DNA from: an uncultured Clostridia bacterium
GTDB lineage: Bacteria > Bacillota > Clostridia > Christensenellales > Borkfalkiaceae
Reading direction: 5' to 3'
Length of the DNA: 41,290 bases
Assembly: GCA_947632015.1 (NCBI GenBank)
Contig: CANRNP010000010.1
Span: 1 to 41,290 of the forward strand
Positions 33,301 through 41,290 of this stretch are shown piece after piece. The position numbers were made by a program, and so were the translations under genes. The notes beneath the pieces are model-generated. The model searched no databases. It was not told the origin of the DNA and was given only the letters and a program-made list of their open reading frames with translations. How positions within the stretch are numbered: position 1 is the stretch's first letter; every line of letters starts with the position of its first letter.

Positions 33301-36300
33301 GGTCACGGTCGCTCCGACCGATACGACCATTCTCCATATCGTCGTTCCGGCGAGCGTGACGCAGGTGGAGACGCGGGCGTTTTACAGCATCTACCGCGTG
33401 CAGACGATTACCTTCCTCGATCCCGATGACCCCGCGCAGAGCAAGCCGCTCAACGTCGCCGACGGCGCGTTCGAGGCGTTGAACTCGCTCGACACCATCA
33501 ATTTCCCCGCACGTCTTGCAAATTTCAGCACGGCGGTGTTCTATGAAAGACAGAGCGGCGGCGAACTCAGCCGTCTGCGCCATGTGAATGTCGCGGAAGG
33601 AAGCGAGAAGTTCGCGATGGTAGAAGGGCTCATCACCTTAAAGACGGAGGAGAACGGCAGGGAACTGCTCTACTATCCCACGCCCCGCCGCGAAGCCGCG
33701 CCTTCGATCGAGCAGGTCTACACCACGGAGATCGTCATCCCCGAAGGGATCACCTCGATCGCTTCGGATTTCCTCCTCAGAAATCCCGCGGATTATAACG
33801 TTGCGGACGATCCTTACCGTTGCACCGCGCTCGAACAGATCGAGTCTGTCACGATCGCGCGGACGGTCACGGAGATCGAACCGAACGCATTCCGGGAACT
33901 CGTAAGCTCCACCAACAAGAATTCTTCCACCAACAGAACGGGGCTTAAAGAGATCATCTTCAAGAGCACGGCGGACGATAAGCCGCTCACGATCGGCGAA
34001 GGCGCGTTCTATCTGAATATGTGCCTCGGCGAGGCGAGCTCCGAGCTCACTTTGCCCGAAAACCTCGTGTCGCTCGGCGCGTATGCGTTCGGCGGGATCC
34101 CCGGAATCACCACCGTGAACATCAACTGCGGCAAAGACGTGGCGGAACTCAAATTCGCCGACAACGCCTTTGCGGAGCAGGGAACGGCGCATACCACTTA
34201 TATCGAAGTCGTCAACCTCGGAAAAGACGTGAAAGACGTGAACATCGCGTCGGTATTCGGCGGAACGGTGAAAGAAGTGAACATCGACCCCGACAACGAA
34301 AACTACATGAGCGTAGACGGCGTTGTGTTCGATAAGGAGATGAAGAACGTCCTCTTCTTCTCCGACAGCAAGACGGAGTTCTCCGTGCCCGAAAGCATTA
34401 CCGAGATCGGCGCCAACCTGTTCAAAAACAGGGTCAACCTCACCCAGATCGAGATCTCTTCGTCCCTTGTCTCGATCGGCGACAGCGCCTTCGAGGGCTG
34501 TACCTCGCTCGCGCTCGTGGAATTTAAGGGAGAGGGGTCTGATCCGCTCACCATCGGCGCGAGAGCCTTCTACGGCTGTTCGGCGCTTAAAACCATCACC
34601 CTTCCCGCACGCACCGTCTCTTTGGGAAGCCACTGCTTCGACGGGACGTCGCGCAAAGGATTCCTCACCATCAATCTCAACGAGGGGCTCAAAACGATCG
34701 GCGACGGCGCGTTTGCGGCGACGGGAATCACGGAGATTACCATTCCTTCCACCGTGGAGGAACTGCAACTCTCTTCCGCAAAGTCGAACGCGCTCAACAA
34801 ACTTGCGACGGGGACGCTTCCTTCGCAGACGGGCACTCTCGATCTCCAACCCTTGGGGCTCTTCGACAACTGCTACTTCTTGAAGAAGATCAACGTCGAG
34901 GCGGCGAACACCCACTACGGCTCGAAGGACGGCGTGCTCTACGGAAAGGACGATAACGGCGTACTCACAGACCTTCTCTTCTGTCCGAGAGACTTCGGCG
35001 GCGTGGACCATGTGTTCAACGTGCCCGCGGAGGTCACGAAGGTGCATTCCCGCGCGTTCTACATGCAGGGGAATACCAACCACAACCCCAAGACAGACTA
35101 TATTACCGAGATCAGATTCCCCGAAACGGTAAACGAGCTCGTGCTCGAACCCGAAGCGTTCAGTTTCGCCTATTCGGTCGGCAAGATCACCCTTCCGAAG
35201 GGGCTCACCGAAATCGGCGAATTCGCCTTCTATGCGACGTATGTCACCTCCGTCGAGATCCCCAACACGGTGGAGATCATCCATTCGCGCGCGTTCTATG
35301 CGATGAGCAACCTCAGATCGCTCGTGTTCGCGCCGGGCGGAGAGGCTCCGCTCGTGCTCGAAGGCGGCTATAACACGCACGCAACGAGCGAGGTCACTGC
35401 GGGCGACGGCATGTTCATCAGCTGCCCGAACCTCACGGCAATAGACCTTCCCGAACGGCTCACCGAGATCGGCGACTTCCTCTTCTACGGCTCTGTCATC
35501 ACGAAGGTGCACGTTCCCGCAAAGGTAACCAAACTCGGCTTGGGTGCCTTTACGCAGTCGAGTGCGTCGAGCACTTCCTCTTCGTCGACGATCGAATCTG
35601 TCACCTTCGCGGAGGGCTGTGCGATCACGGAAATTCCCGAATCGGCATTCCGCGCCGCTAAGATCTCTACGATCGAACTTCCCGCGGGGGTGCAGACCAT
35701 CGGCAGGAGAGCGTTCTACGGCACGATGGCGCTCCAAAAGATCACGTTGAACGCTTCGCTCGAAACGATTGGGGAAAAAGCCTTTGAAAGCAGCGGCGTG
35801 CGGACGGTCGATTTCTCGAAGTGCACCCTTTTGACGGAGATCGGGCAAGAGACGTTCTCCTCTTCCGGGCTCACGGGTAAGATCGTGATCCCCGCATGCG
35901 TAACGACGATCGGCGAAAAGGCGTTCTTCGGCTCGGAGACGCTCGCCCAGGTGGAATTTGCGGAGGGAAGCCTTCTTTCCACCATCGGCAAGAATGCGTT
36001 CGGCGGCGCGGTAGGGCTTACCTCCGTCTCCGGGCTGGGCACCCATCTCACGAAGATCGGGGAGAGCGCGTTCAGCGGTTGCACCCAGCTTGCTTCCGTC
36101 AGCTTTGTCGAAGGCACGGGCTCTCTTGCTTCGATCGAAAAGAGCGCCTTTGCCAAGACGAAACTCACAGACTTCCATGTTCCGAATTCGACGAGCAACA
36201 TCGAACTCGGCGCGAACCTCTTCGACGGCGATACAGAGCCGCTCACCGTTCACCTTTCGGCGCAGGTGAATAAATTGCAGGACGCATTCCTCAACGCCAC

Positions 36301-39300
36301 GATCAAGGCGATCACGGTCGAAGCGGGGAGCGAATATTTCAGCGTGGACGAAACGCAACCCATTCTCTACGATCACGACGACTCCGTCATCTTTATCTTC
36401 GGCGAAGTGACGGGCGTGTTCAACGTAAAGGGGAAAGAAGTCGGCGCGAGCGCATTCGAGGGGCAGACGGGCATCACCAAGCTCGTGATCTCCTCCACGG
36501 TATTGCGGATCGGCGCAAAGGCGTTTAAGGATTGCGTGGGGCTCACTGCGGTGGAATTGCAAAACGGCAGTGCGCTCGAAGAGATCGGCGACAGCGCCTT
36601 CCAGAACTGCTCGGCGCTCGAAACCATCAATCTCGACGCGACGAGGAGCCTCAAAGACGTTACCGAGGGCGAGAAGATCGTGCGCGCCGGGATCGGCGCG
36701 AGCGCGTTCGACGGGTGCGTAGCGCTCACCGCGGTGGACATCAGCCGCAGCGAAGGGCTCACCCGCCTCGGAGACTGTGTATTCCGCGGCACGACGAAAC
36801 TCAAAACGGCGCAGCTTCCCAAGACGCTTAACTATCTCGGAAAAGCCGCCTTCCAGAACAGCGGTCTCACGCGGATCGACCTTTCGGCAATGGAATCGCT
36901 CGCCCAGTTGCACGGCTCTGTGTCGGGTAACGCAACAGAGACTTCGACGGGCGCTTCCACCTTCGAAGGGTGTGAAAACCTTGCCGAAGTGCTCCTTCCC
37001 GAAGGACTTTTGCGGATCGGCGGCTCCGTATTCCAGGGCTGCACGAGCCTTACCGCGATCAACCTTCCGAGCGAGCTCGTCATCATCGGGATCAATTCGT
37101 TCAAGGGCACGAAACTGCAAAACGTCGTGATCCCCGGTAACGTAGGTAAGGTTGGTTACGGCGCGTTCGCAGACATCGATACGTTGGAGAGCGTCGAGTT
37201 CCGGAGCGGTTCGGGTACCCTTACCATTTCGGCGGGCAGTTCTCCCACAACGGCGACGAGAAACAACAGCGGCGCGTTCGAGAACTCTACCCTTTCGAAG
37301 CTCACGCTCAACGAAAAGATCAGTACGATCGACACCGCGACCTTCTATCAATGCAAGAATCTCACTACCGTCGAGATCCCCGCTTCCGTCACGAAGATCG
37401 GCGCGGGCGCGTTTGCAAAGAGCGGGCTCACGAGCATCACGATCCCTTCCTCGGTCACCTCTGTCGGCGCGGGCGCATTCGCCTATTGCGAAAAACTCAC
37501 GAATGTGACGTTTGAAAACGGAACCGCGTTCTCGTCGTCGGGGCTGAGCGCCGGTGCGACCAGCGAATCTGCGAGCCGCACGTCGTGGGGTATCTTCGAA
37601 TATTCGGGGGTCGAGACCGTCGAACTCGGCAACCGTCTCGTAAAGATCCCCGCGTCCATGTTCTATTCCTGCGAGAAGCTCGTCTCCGTAACCATTCCTT
37701 CGAATCTGACGGAGATCAGCCAGTTCGCGTTCGCGCGGTCGGGGTTGAAGAGCGTGACGTTCGGCGATATGTCGAAAGCGACGTTCAAGGCGAGCTCGTT
37801 CAGAGGGTGCGCGTTGGAGAGCGTCGAAGTTCCGAATGCAAAGTCGTTCGAAAGTTATGTGTTTATGGAGAATAAGCAGTTGACGACGGTCACTTTCGCT
37901 TCCGACTTCGCATTGACGGCGATCCCCGCCGCCATGTTCCAGGATTGCGAATCGCTCAACTCCGTCACCTTCCCCGACGCGATCACCGATATTAAGCAGA
38001 ACGCCTTCCGCAACACGGGCTTTACGACGATCACCATTCCTTCGACGGTCACGAAGTTCTCCACTTCTTCGACGTCGTTAAAGACGGACACCACGGAAGG
38101 ACATCAGTTCGCCGAGTGCAAGAACCTTCAAACGGTCGTGTTCGCGGCGGGATCGAAAATGACAGACCTCGGCAAGATGGCGTTTGCCGACTGCGTGGAG
38201 CTCAAATCGGTCGAATTCGGCGACGTCAAGCTCACGGGGCTCGGCTGGTGCACCTTCGAGGGATGCCCGATGTATCGGCCCGATCCTTCCACCCTTCCCA
38301 AGTCGTTGACGACGTTTACCCCCGGTATGGCGGAGCTGTTTATCGAGGAGGGCGCGGTGAGCTTTACGGTCCCCGATCAGTTCATCATCATCGGCGAGCG
38401 GGCGTTCGAGAACTCCACGCTCCAAGAGGTCAAGCTGCATAGCGGCGTCACCGAGATCGGCATCAACGCCTTCGCAGGTACCGTGTTCGATCATTTCGAG
38501 ATCCCCGCTACGGTCACGACGATCGGCTACGGCGCGTTTGCAAACAACACCCATCTGAGAGAAATCACCATTCCGGAGAGCGTTACCACGCTCGGCAACG
38601 GGTCGGGCACGAGCGCTACCAGCTCGCTCGGCATCTTCTACGGCTGCACTGCGCTTCAAACGGTGAACTTCCCCAAACAGGCGAAGTTTACCGCGCTCGG
38701 AAATTATATGTTCTACGGCTGTAAGGCGTTGAAGAGCGTCACCCTGCCCGATACGCTCACCCATCTCGGAACGTATACCTTTACGAAGAGCGGGCTCACG
38801 AAGATCGACCTTTCGAATCTGACCTCTCTTACGAGCCTTTCCGGCGCGGCGAACGGCAGTGTGGTCACCTCTCTCGGCTACCAGTTCCAGGAATGCACCG
38901 AGCTTACGCAGGTCACCCTTCCCGCAGGGCTTGAATATATAGGCGGCTATGTGTTCGACGGCTGCACGGGCTTGCAGAACATCGTAATCCCCGGAAAAGT
39001 GAAGCTCATCGGCAACTACTGCTTCCGGAATTGCACGAACTTGAAGAGCATCAGCTTCCCCGACTCGGTAACGACGATCGGCAACTACTGCTTCGACGGT
39101 TGCTCCGAGCTCGGCGAGGTGGAATTCGGCAAGGGGCTGGAAACTCTTTGGCAATATGTATTCAGAAACTGCTCGAAGATCGAGACGCTCGACTTCTCCG
39201 AAACGAAGTTGAAGTGGATCGGCACAAGCAGTGCAACGAGCAAGCCTTCCGCAAGCACGAACGGCTATACCTTCCAGGGTTGCACGAACCTTTCGCAGGT

Positions 39301-39712
39301 CTTGCTTCCCGAAACGGTGGTCAGCATTTCGGCATACGTCTTTAAGGATTGCAAGAACTTGAAGAACATCGAGATCCCTTCCGCAGTCACGGTCATCGGC
39401 AACAACTGCTTCGACGGCTCCGGCATCGAAAACGTTGCGCTTCCCGCAAGCCTTGCAAACGACGGGCTCGGAACGAAGGTGTTCAACGGCTGCTCCAACC
39501 TCAAAACGGTATATGTGCACGGCTTCGAGCCCAAAAAGGCCGTCACGGCGGATATGTTTACGGGTTGCAAAGACTTTACGATCTATACCGATCTGTCCGC
39601 AGAGGCGTTCAAGTCGCAGTTCGTGAACTGGGCCGACTTCAACATCGTCGGCAATACCACTTTGGAACAGTACAAGGAGATCATAAAGGCAGACGCTTCG
39701 CCCGCCGAATAA
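30395..39712 (+). CDS. Giant surface lipoprotein with Listeria-Bacteroides, Fn3-like and BspA-type repeats
   Basis: The 3105-residue protein starts with a lipoprotein signal peptide whose lipobox is LTAC (C25). Two Listeria-Bacteroides (InlB B-type) repeats follow (about 117-190 and 194-265, with FVGWCDD and FVGWWVS). Three or more Fn3-like units come next (about 268-665; phrases such as VSWEEVRNATSYFVTV and VTWNRVDNASGYEV). Two more InlB-type repeats lie at about 668-820 (FIGWYETEEG). From about 825 to 3060 it is BspA-type leucine-rich repeats (IPSTVTKIGxxAF pattern). No sortase motif is present, so a lipid anchor holds it on the membrane and the repeats reach outward. Likely roles are adhesion to host or neighbouring cells, as for BspA; substrate unknown. 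Confidence 0.92.
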   Translation: MKRKLTTVLFLIFALVMSAAALTACGEKEEPPRQSGDEVGVYYCEVDGAEWTITLSEECKFTYSVAGETKSGTYMLEGTDLALLFENTLMPEQATLENGVLTYHRGGNYYRFLIKRNYTVTFMANGSVFKTVEGVLNGKPVARPADDPAGENGTVFVGWCDDSSAKNFYNFSRPVSGDLTLYARFVEAVAGETEYTVNFNLGYSGGEQIPDRRTVGGKIYDAPVPEREGDVFVGWWVSHYNDANKLTYRYEENELKADTTFFAVWQSDAPYVSMTDSGLVWSAEGAVNSYSVLFTAPDGTALYNAETGLTAYAFDFANATEGEYKASVTVGDKTTTAYFLNKALKKADIANFRVEGNTFLFNPVENATSYTLELVCATEGHDHSAVPLGSETHYDFSACELPADGFRFTVTASADGWLSSVSETFRFTRTLDPVANLTYDADTDVVSWEEVRNATSYFVTVTSGGSTVFSQNVRDARTFALSGYDPATYTVAVYPVARGWASPAALSKDFTKVRLSTPENVHLEGRYVTWNRVDNASGYEVKVGDHTYQNTSNRFEFTEDLAVAGQTSYQISVRALGASEAAHSFWSDVLTATQSFEGRVEYDGGILSWAPVFGVSRYAVKINEEDESVVENANTLRVALTQEGENVLQVAAIYADGNYSEWHSCRVTAYALFFDAELGEPVPTAYYASGDPISLPRALRTGYSFIGWYETEEGAQGGLPFEEYYFTKESNLTLYAAWRANFYEVFFRVGAYAASELDSQSVEYGVESYRLPVPDSRSYEMAFAGWYSQPNGAGTQYTGYDGASIRGWVDTSPKLLYAYWVEIFRFTKVNDGFSVEKGPGIGFVSSIVIPKDHTDESGISYPVTQINDFSGITNLKSVSFYGTVKNVTVGTIGIAFTGCTSLEEIKVLPVDDADARYRDVDGVLLGKDPTTGDTLIYFYPQQHKLTDNTYTIPDGVTRLTAGIFSDTAGVTVAPTDTTILHIVVPASVTQVETRAFYSIYRVQTITFLDPDDPAQSKPLNVADGAFEALNSLDTINFPARLANFSTAVFYERQSGGELSRLRHVNVAEGSEKFAMVEGLITLKTEENGRELLYYPTPRREAAPSIEQVYTTEIVIPEGITSIASDFLLRNPADYNVADDPYRCTALEQIESVTIARTVTEIEPNAFRELVSSTNKNSSTNRTGLKEIIFKSTADDKPLTIGEGAFYLNMCLGEASSELTLPENLVSLGAYAFGGIPGITTVNINCGKDVAELKFADNAFAEQGTAHTTYIEVVNLGKDVKDVNIASVFGGTVKEVNIDPDNENYMSVDGVVFDKEMKNVLFFSDSKTEFSVPESITEIGANLFKNRVNLTQIEISSSLVSIGDSAFEGCTSLALVEFKGEGSDPLTIGARAFYGCSALKTITLPARTVSLGSHCFDGTSRKGFLTINLNEGLKTIGDGAFAATGITEITIPSTVEELQLSSAKSNALNKLATGTLPSQTGTLDLQPLGLFDNCYFLKKINVEAANTHYGSKDGVLYGKDDNGVLTDLLFCPRDFGGVDHVFNVPAEVTKVHSRAFYMQGNTNHNPKTDYITEIRFPETVNELVLEPEAFSFAYSVGKITLPKGLTEIGEFAFYATYVTSVEIPNTVEIIHSRAFYAMSNLRSLVFAPGGEAPLVLEGGYNTHATSEVTAGDGMFISCPNLTAIDLPERLTEIGDFLFYGSVITKVHVPAKVTKLGLGAFTQSSASSTSSSSTIESVTFAEGCAITEIPESAFRAAKISTIELPAGVQTIGRRAFYGTMALQKITLNASLETIGEKAFESSGVRTVDFSKCTLLTEIGQETFSSSGLTGKIVIPACVTTIGEKAFFGSETLAQVEFAEGSLLSTIGKNAFGGAVGLTSVSGLGTHLTKIGESAFSGCTQLASVSFVEGTGSLASIEKSAFAKTKLTDFHVPNSTSNIELGANLFDGDTEPLTVHLSAQVNKLQDAFLNATIKAITVEAGSEYFSVDETQPILYDHDDSVIFIFGEVTGVFNVKGKEVGASAFEGQTGITKLVISSTVLRIGAKAFKDCVGLTAVELQNGSALEEIGDSAFQNCSALETINLDATRSLKDVTEGEKIVRAGIGASAFDGCVALTAVDISRSEGLTRLGDCVFRGTTKLKTAQLPKTLNYLGKAAFQNSGLTRIDLSAMESLAQLHGSVSGNATETSTGASTFEGCENLAEVLLPEGLLRIGGSVFQGCTSLTAINLPSELVIIGINSFKGTKLQNVVIPGNVGKVGYGAFADIDTLESVEFRSGSGTLTISAGSSPTTATRNNSGAFENSTLSKLTLNEKISTIDTATFYQCKNLTTVEIPASVTKIGAGAFAKSGLTSITIPSSVTSVGAGAFAYCEKLTNVTFENGTAFSSSGLSAGATSESASRTSWGIFEYSGVETVELGNRLVKIPASMFYSCEKLVSVTIPSNLTEISQFAFARSGLKSVTFGDMSKATFKASSFRGCALESVEVPNAKSFESYVFMENKQLTTVTFASDFALTAIPAAMFQDCESLNSVTFPDAITDIKQNAFRNTGFTTITIPSTVTKFSTSSTSLKTDTTEGHQFAECKNLQTVVFAAGSKMTDLGKMAFADCVELKSVEFGDVKLTGLGWCTFEGCPMYRPDPSTLPKSLTTFTPGMAELFIEEGAVSFTVPDQFIIIGERAFENSTLQEVKLHSGVTEIGINAFAGTVFDHFEIPATVTTIGYGAFANNTHLREITIPESVTTLGNGSGTSATSSLGIFYGCTALQTVNFPKQAKFTALGNYMFYGCKALKSVTLPDTLTHLGTYTFTKSGLTKIDLSNLTSLTSLSGAANGSVVTSLGYQFQECTELTQVTLPAGLEYIGGYVFDGCTGLQNIVIPGKVKLIGNYCFRNCTNLKSISFPDSVTTIGNYCFDGCSELGEVEFGKGLETLWQYVFRNCSKIETLDFSETKLKWIGTSSATSKPSASTNGYTFQGCTNLSQVLLPETVVSISAYVFKDCKNLKNIEIPSAVTVIGNNCFDGSGIENVALPASLANDGLGTKVFNGCSNLKTVYVHGFEPKKAVTADMFTGCKDFTIYTDLSAEAFKSQFVNWADFNIVGNTTLEQYKEIIKADASPAE

Positions 39713-39752
39713 GTCACTTTCCCGCCGTTTTCTCCGTTTGGCGGCTAAGAAG

Positions 39753-39788
39753 AGAGCTCTTCCCGAAGTTTCGGGAGGGGCTCTTTTC
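39753..39788 (+). terminator. Terminator of the giant lipoprotein gene
   Basis: AGAGCTCTTCCCG pairs with CGGGAGGGGCTCT (some G-U pairs) over a 6-base loop, followed by TTTTCCG. It begins 40 bases after the stop codon. Confidence 0.8.
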
Positions 39789-39907
39789 CGTTTTCCGGCG
39801 AAAAAGGAGCCTCGGACGGGAGGAAACGCGGGCAAAATGTGTATTTTGAAAGAATTGTGAAAAGGAGTAAAAAATTTTTTCCATTTTTTATTTTACATGT
39901 CGTTTTG

Positions 39908-39936
39908 TTGATAATTTTGAAAGGATATGATATAAT
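39908..39936 (+). promoter_or_regulatory. Promoter of the membrane protein gene
   Basis: TTGATA, 17 bases, TATAAT, then about 60 bases of leader to the ATG at 39997. AAAGGAG lies at 39983-39989. Confidence 0.75.
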
Positions 39937-39996
39937 GTTACCGCGAGTGATTATAATATTTGCATATATTCACAAAAAACGCAAAGGAGTACGGAG

Positions 39997-41184
39997 ATGG
40001 CAGAAGAGATCTTTCGGAAGTATTACAAGCGCGTTGCAAAGGAAGGGGTCTTGAAATCCTTTCTGATCGCGCTCTGCTTTGGCTTGGGGTCGCTCGGCGT
40101 TACCGCATTTTTCTCATGGTTTTTCGGGTTCAAAGCGGGACTGTGGATCGGCATCGCCCTGTTTGCCGCCGTCACGGCGGGGCTTACGGCGGCGCTGTAT
40201 TTTCTCAAATTCCGTCCGACGACGAAGCAGATCGCCCGCCGCGTCGATGAACTTGGGCTCGAAGAGCGCGTGCTCACCATGACCGAGCTCGAAGGGGACA
40301 GCTCTTACATCGCCATGCGCCAGCGCGAAGATACCCTCACTACGCTCAAAGGCGTCGATCATATGCTCCTTAAAATGGTCGTTTCCGCTTCGCTCATCGC
40401 GGCGGTGTCGGCATGCGGGCTTGCAGGGCTCGCCCTCACCACGGTCGACGCGCTCTATTTCGCGGACGTCATTCCGAGCGCCATGACCTCGATCTCCGAG
40501 ACGGTCGGCGTCAAGAAGTACGCCTTTTCTTACGTTGCCGAACTTTCCGACAGCGCGGTCGCGGCGTATCAGGCGGCGGAATTGCCCGTCCCGGAGAGCG
40601 GTTTCGGCGAGGTGTATTATTACGATGAGGAAACTTGGAGCCTTTCGGAACTGTTCGAGGGCGAAATTGAGGTCAAAGAGGGGGAATATGCCCCCGCCGT
40701 GATCGCCATGCCCGCCGAGGGCTATGTGTTCTTGCAGTGGTCGGACGGTTCGCGCGATCAATTCCGCAAAGACATTGCCCAGAAGAATCTCGCCCTTGCG
40801 GCATTCTTCGAGCCGCTCCCCGACCTCGACGTGCAGGACCCGCAGTTGCAGGACCCGCTCACTCCCCAGCCGCAGCAAGGAAGCGGCAACGGCGAATCGA
40901 ACAACGAGCCGCAGGAGGGCGAATCGGGAGAGGGGAACAGCAGCGGGAGCGAAGGTGCCGGCGGCGCGCCCAACTCTGCGTCGAATAAATACCTCGACGG
41001 CGAAACGTACTACGGGCACGGCTTCGGCGAAGCCTATCAGGAAGCGCAGGACCGCCTCAATTCCGACAGCTCTCTCACCGACGAGCAGAAGGGATGGGTG
41101 AACGGGTATTACGAATCCATCGAACGTAACGAAGGCGGCGGCAACAGCGAAGGCGAAGGCGGATCGGGAGAAGAGACCCCGTAA
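39997..41184 (+). CDS. Membrane protein with three helices and acidic low-complexity tail
   Basis: The 395-residue protein has two helices near the start (about 20-42 and 47-69) and a third (about 127-150). Between helices two and three lies a cytoplasmic part (RRVDELGLEERVLTMTELEG). After helix three comes an extracellular region with a Listeria-Bacteroides-like phrase (AEGYVFLQWSDGSRDQF). A long Gly/Ser/Glu/Gln tail follows, ending in GQ-rich and SEGEGGSGEETP sequence. The layout recalls the large membrane proteins found beside MoxR ATPases (DUF4175-like). No function can be assigned. A further gene starts 46 bases downstream, so they are probably an operon. Confidence 0.8.
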   Translation: MAEEIFRKYYKRVAKEGVLKSFLIALCFGLGSLGVTAFFSWFFGFKAGLWIGIALFAAVTAGLTAALYFLKFRPTTKQIARRVDELGLEERVLTMTELEGDSSYIAMRQREDTLTTLKGVDHMLLKMVVSASLIAAVSACGLAGLALTTVDALYFADVIPSAMTSISETVGVKKYAFSYVAELSDSAVAAYQAAELPVPESGFGEVYYYDEETWSLSELFEGEIEVKEGEYAPAVIAMPAEGYVFLQWSDGSRDQFRKDIAQKNLALAAFFEPLPDLDVQDPQLQDPLTPQPQQGSGNGESNNEPQEGESGEGNSSGSEGAGGAPNSASNKYLDGETYYGHGFGEAYQEAQDRLNSDSSLTDEQKGWVNGYYESIERNEGGGNSEGEGGSGEETP

Positions 41185-41230
41185 CAAGAAAAATAAGAAA
41201 AATAAAAAATTAAAAAAAGGGTGAATAGAA

Positions 41231-41290
41231 ATGATAACAGAACAAGACATCAAGCAATTCAGCACACAATGCGCGGAGATATTCAAGCAG
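41231..41290 (+). CDS. Start of a further gene, cut by the window edge (MoxR-like candidate)
   Basis: Twenty codons read MITEQDIKQFSTQCAEIFKQ after AAAGGGTG. A short helical start of this kind, after a membrane protein of the type above, fits a MoxR AAA ATPase, but too little is visible to be sure. Confidence 0.4.
   Translation, partial: MITEQDIKQFSTQCAEIFKQ

Noticed and set aside
30407..39835. Very long open frames on the minus strand opposite the giant lipoprotein gene (up to 1237 codons)
   Set aside because: They arise because the GC-rich repetitive repeat codons rarely give stops in antisense. They lack signal peptides, ribosome sites and any family motif, and the plus-strand protein is plainly real.
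1..41290. tRNA, rRNA and CRISPR features
   Set aside because: No cloverleaf with a TTCGA loop, no conserved rRNA sequence and no regularly spaced direct repeats of CRISPR type were noticed by eye; a tRNA scan would be needed to exclude them fully.

Overview
The window looks like a genome segment from an endospore-forming Firmicute of the Clostridia type. The supports are a spoVAC gene, lipoprotein signal peptides with Listeria-Bacteroides and BspA-type leucine-rich repeats, Shine-Dalgarno sites of the AGGAGG type, and consensus sigma-A promoters. A gut lineage such as Christensenellales is a guess from protein style only. There is no rRNA, tRNA or CRISPR array that I can see.

Left part (1-15173) is accessory DNA. 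On the minus strand sits a two-gene operon: a large protein of unknown fold (3055-6540) followed by a giant zinc-ribbon DEAH helicase that runs off the left edge. This is reminiscent of Druantia type III (DruH-DruE) defence. A 640-base spacer follows, with several hairpins and the 5' end of an IS200-like transposase gene, including its ribosome-site-sequestering hairpin. Then comes a visibly AT-rich rightward cluster. A HAD phosphatase and a P-loop kinase form one unit. A second promoter drives a six-gene, tightly packed operon: a one-helix membrane protein, a NACHT ATPase fused to a formylglycine-enzyme/C-type-lectin-like domain, a Gfo/Idh/MocA oxidoreductase, a radical SAM protein, a Nudix hydrolase and a guanylate-kinase-like enzyme. 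I regard this operon as the best candidate for an undescribed system. I infer NACHT-type surveillance coupled to nucleotide or small-molecule chemistry.

The accessory DNA ends inside a BspA-like lipoprotein gene: its 3' part is replaced at about 15173 by the end of a sigma-70 region-4-like gene. To the right (16266-21574) are host-type genes: an XRE regulator, a GH43 glycosidase, and two secreted, C-terminally membrane-anchored proteins flanking a small unrecognised gene.

From 21627 to 29046 lies a compact, gapless head-and-packaging module of podovirus (P22-like) order: large terminase, small protein, portal, scaffold-like protein, coat, adaptor, beta-propeller-like hub, and a terminal small protein, closed by a perfect-palindrome terminator. 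No integrase, replication, lysis or tail-fibre gene is in the window, and host-type genes lie on both sides, so it may be a domesticated or satellite capsid module.

The right part holds spoVAC, a DUF1858 redox protein, a 3105-residue surface lipoprotein built from Listeria-Bacteroides repeats, Fn3-like units and more than 2000 residues of BspA-type repeats, a membrane protein, and the first 20 codons of a further gene at the right edge.
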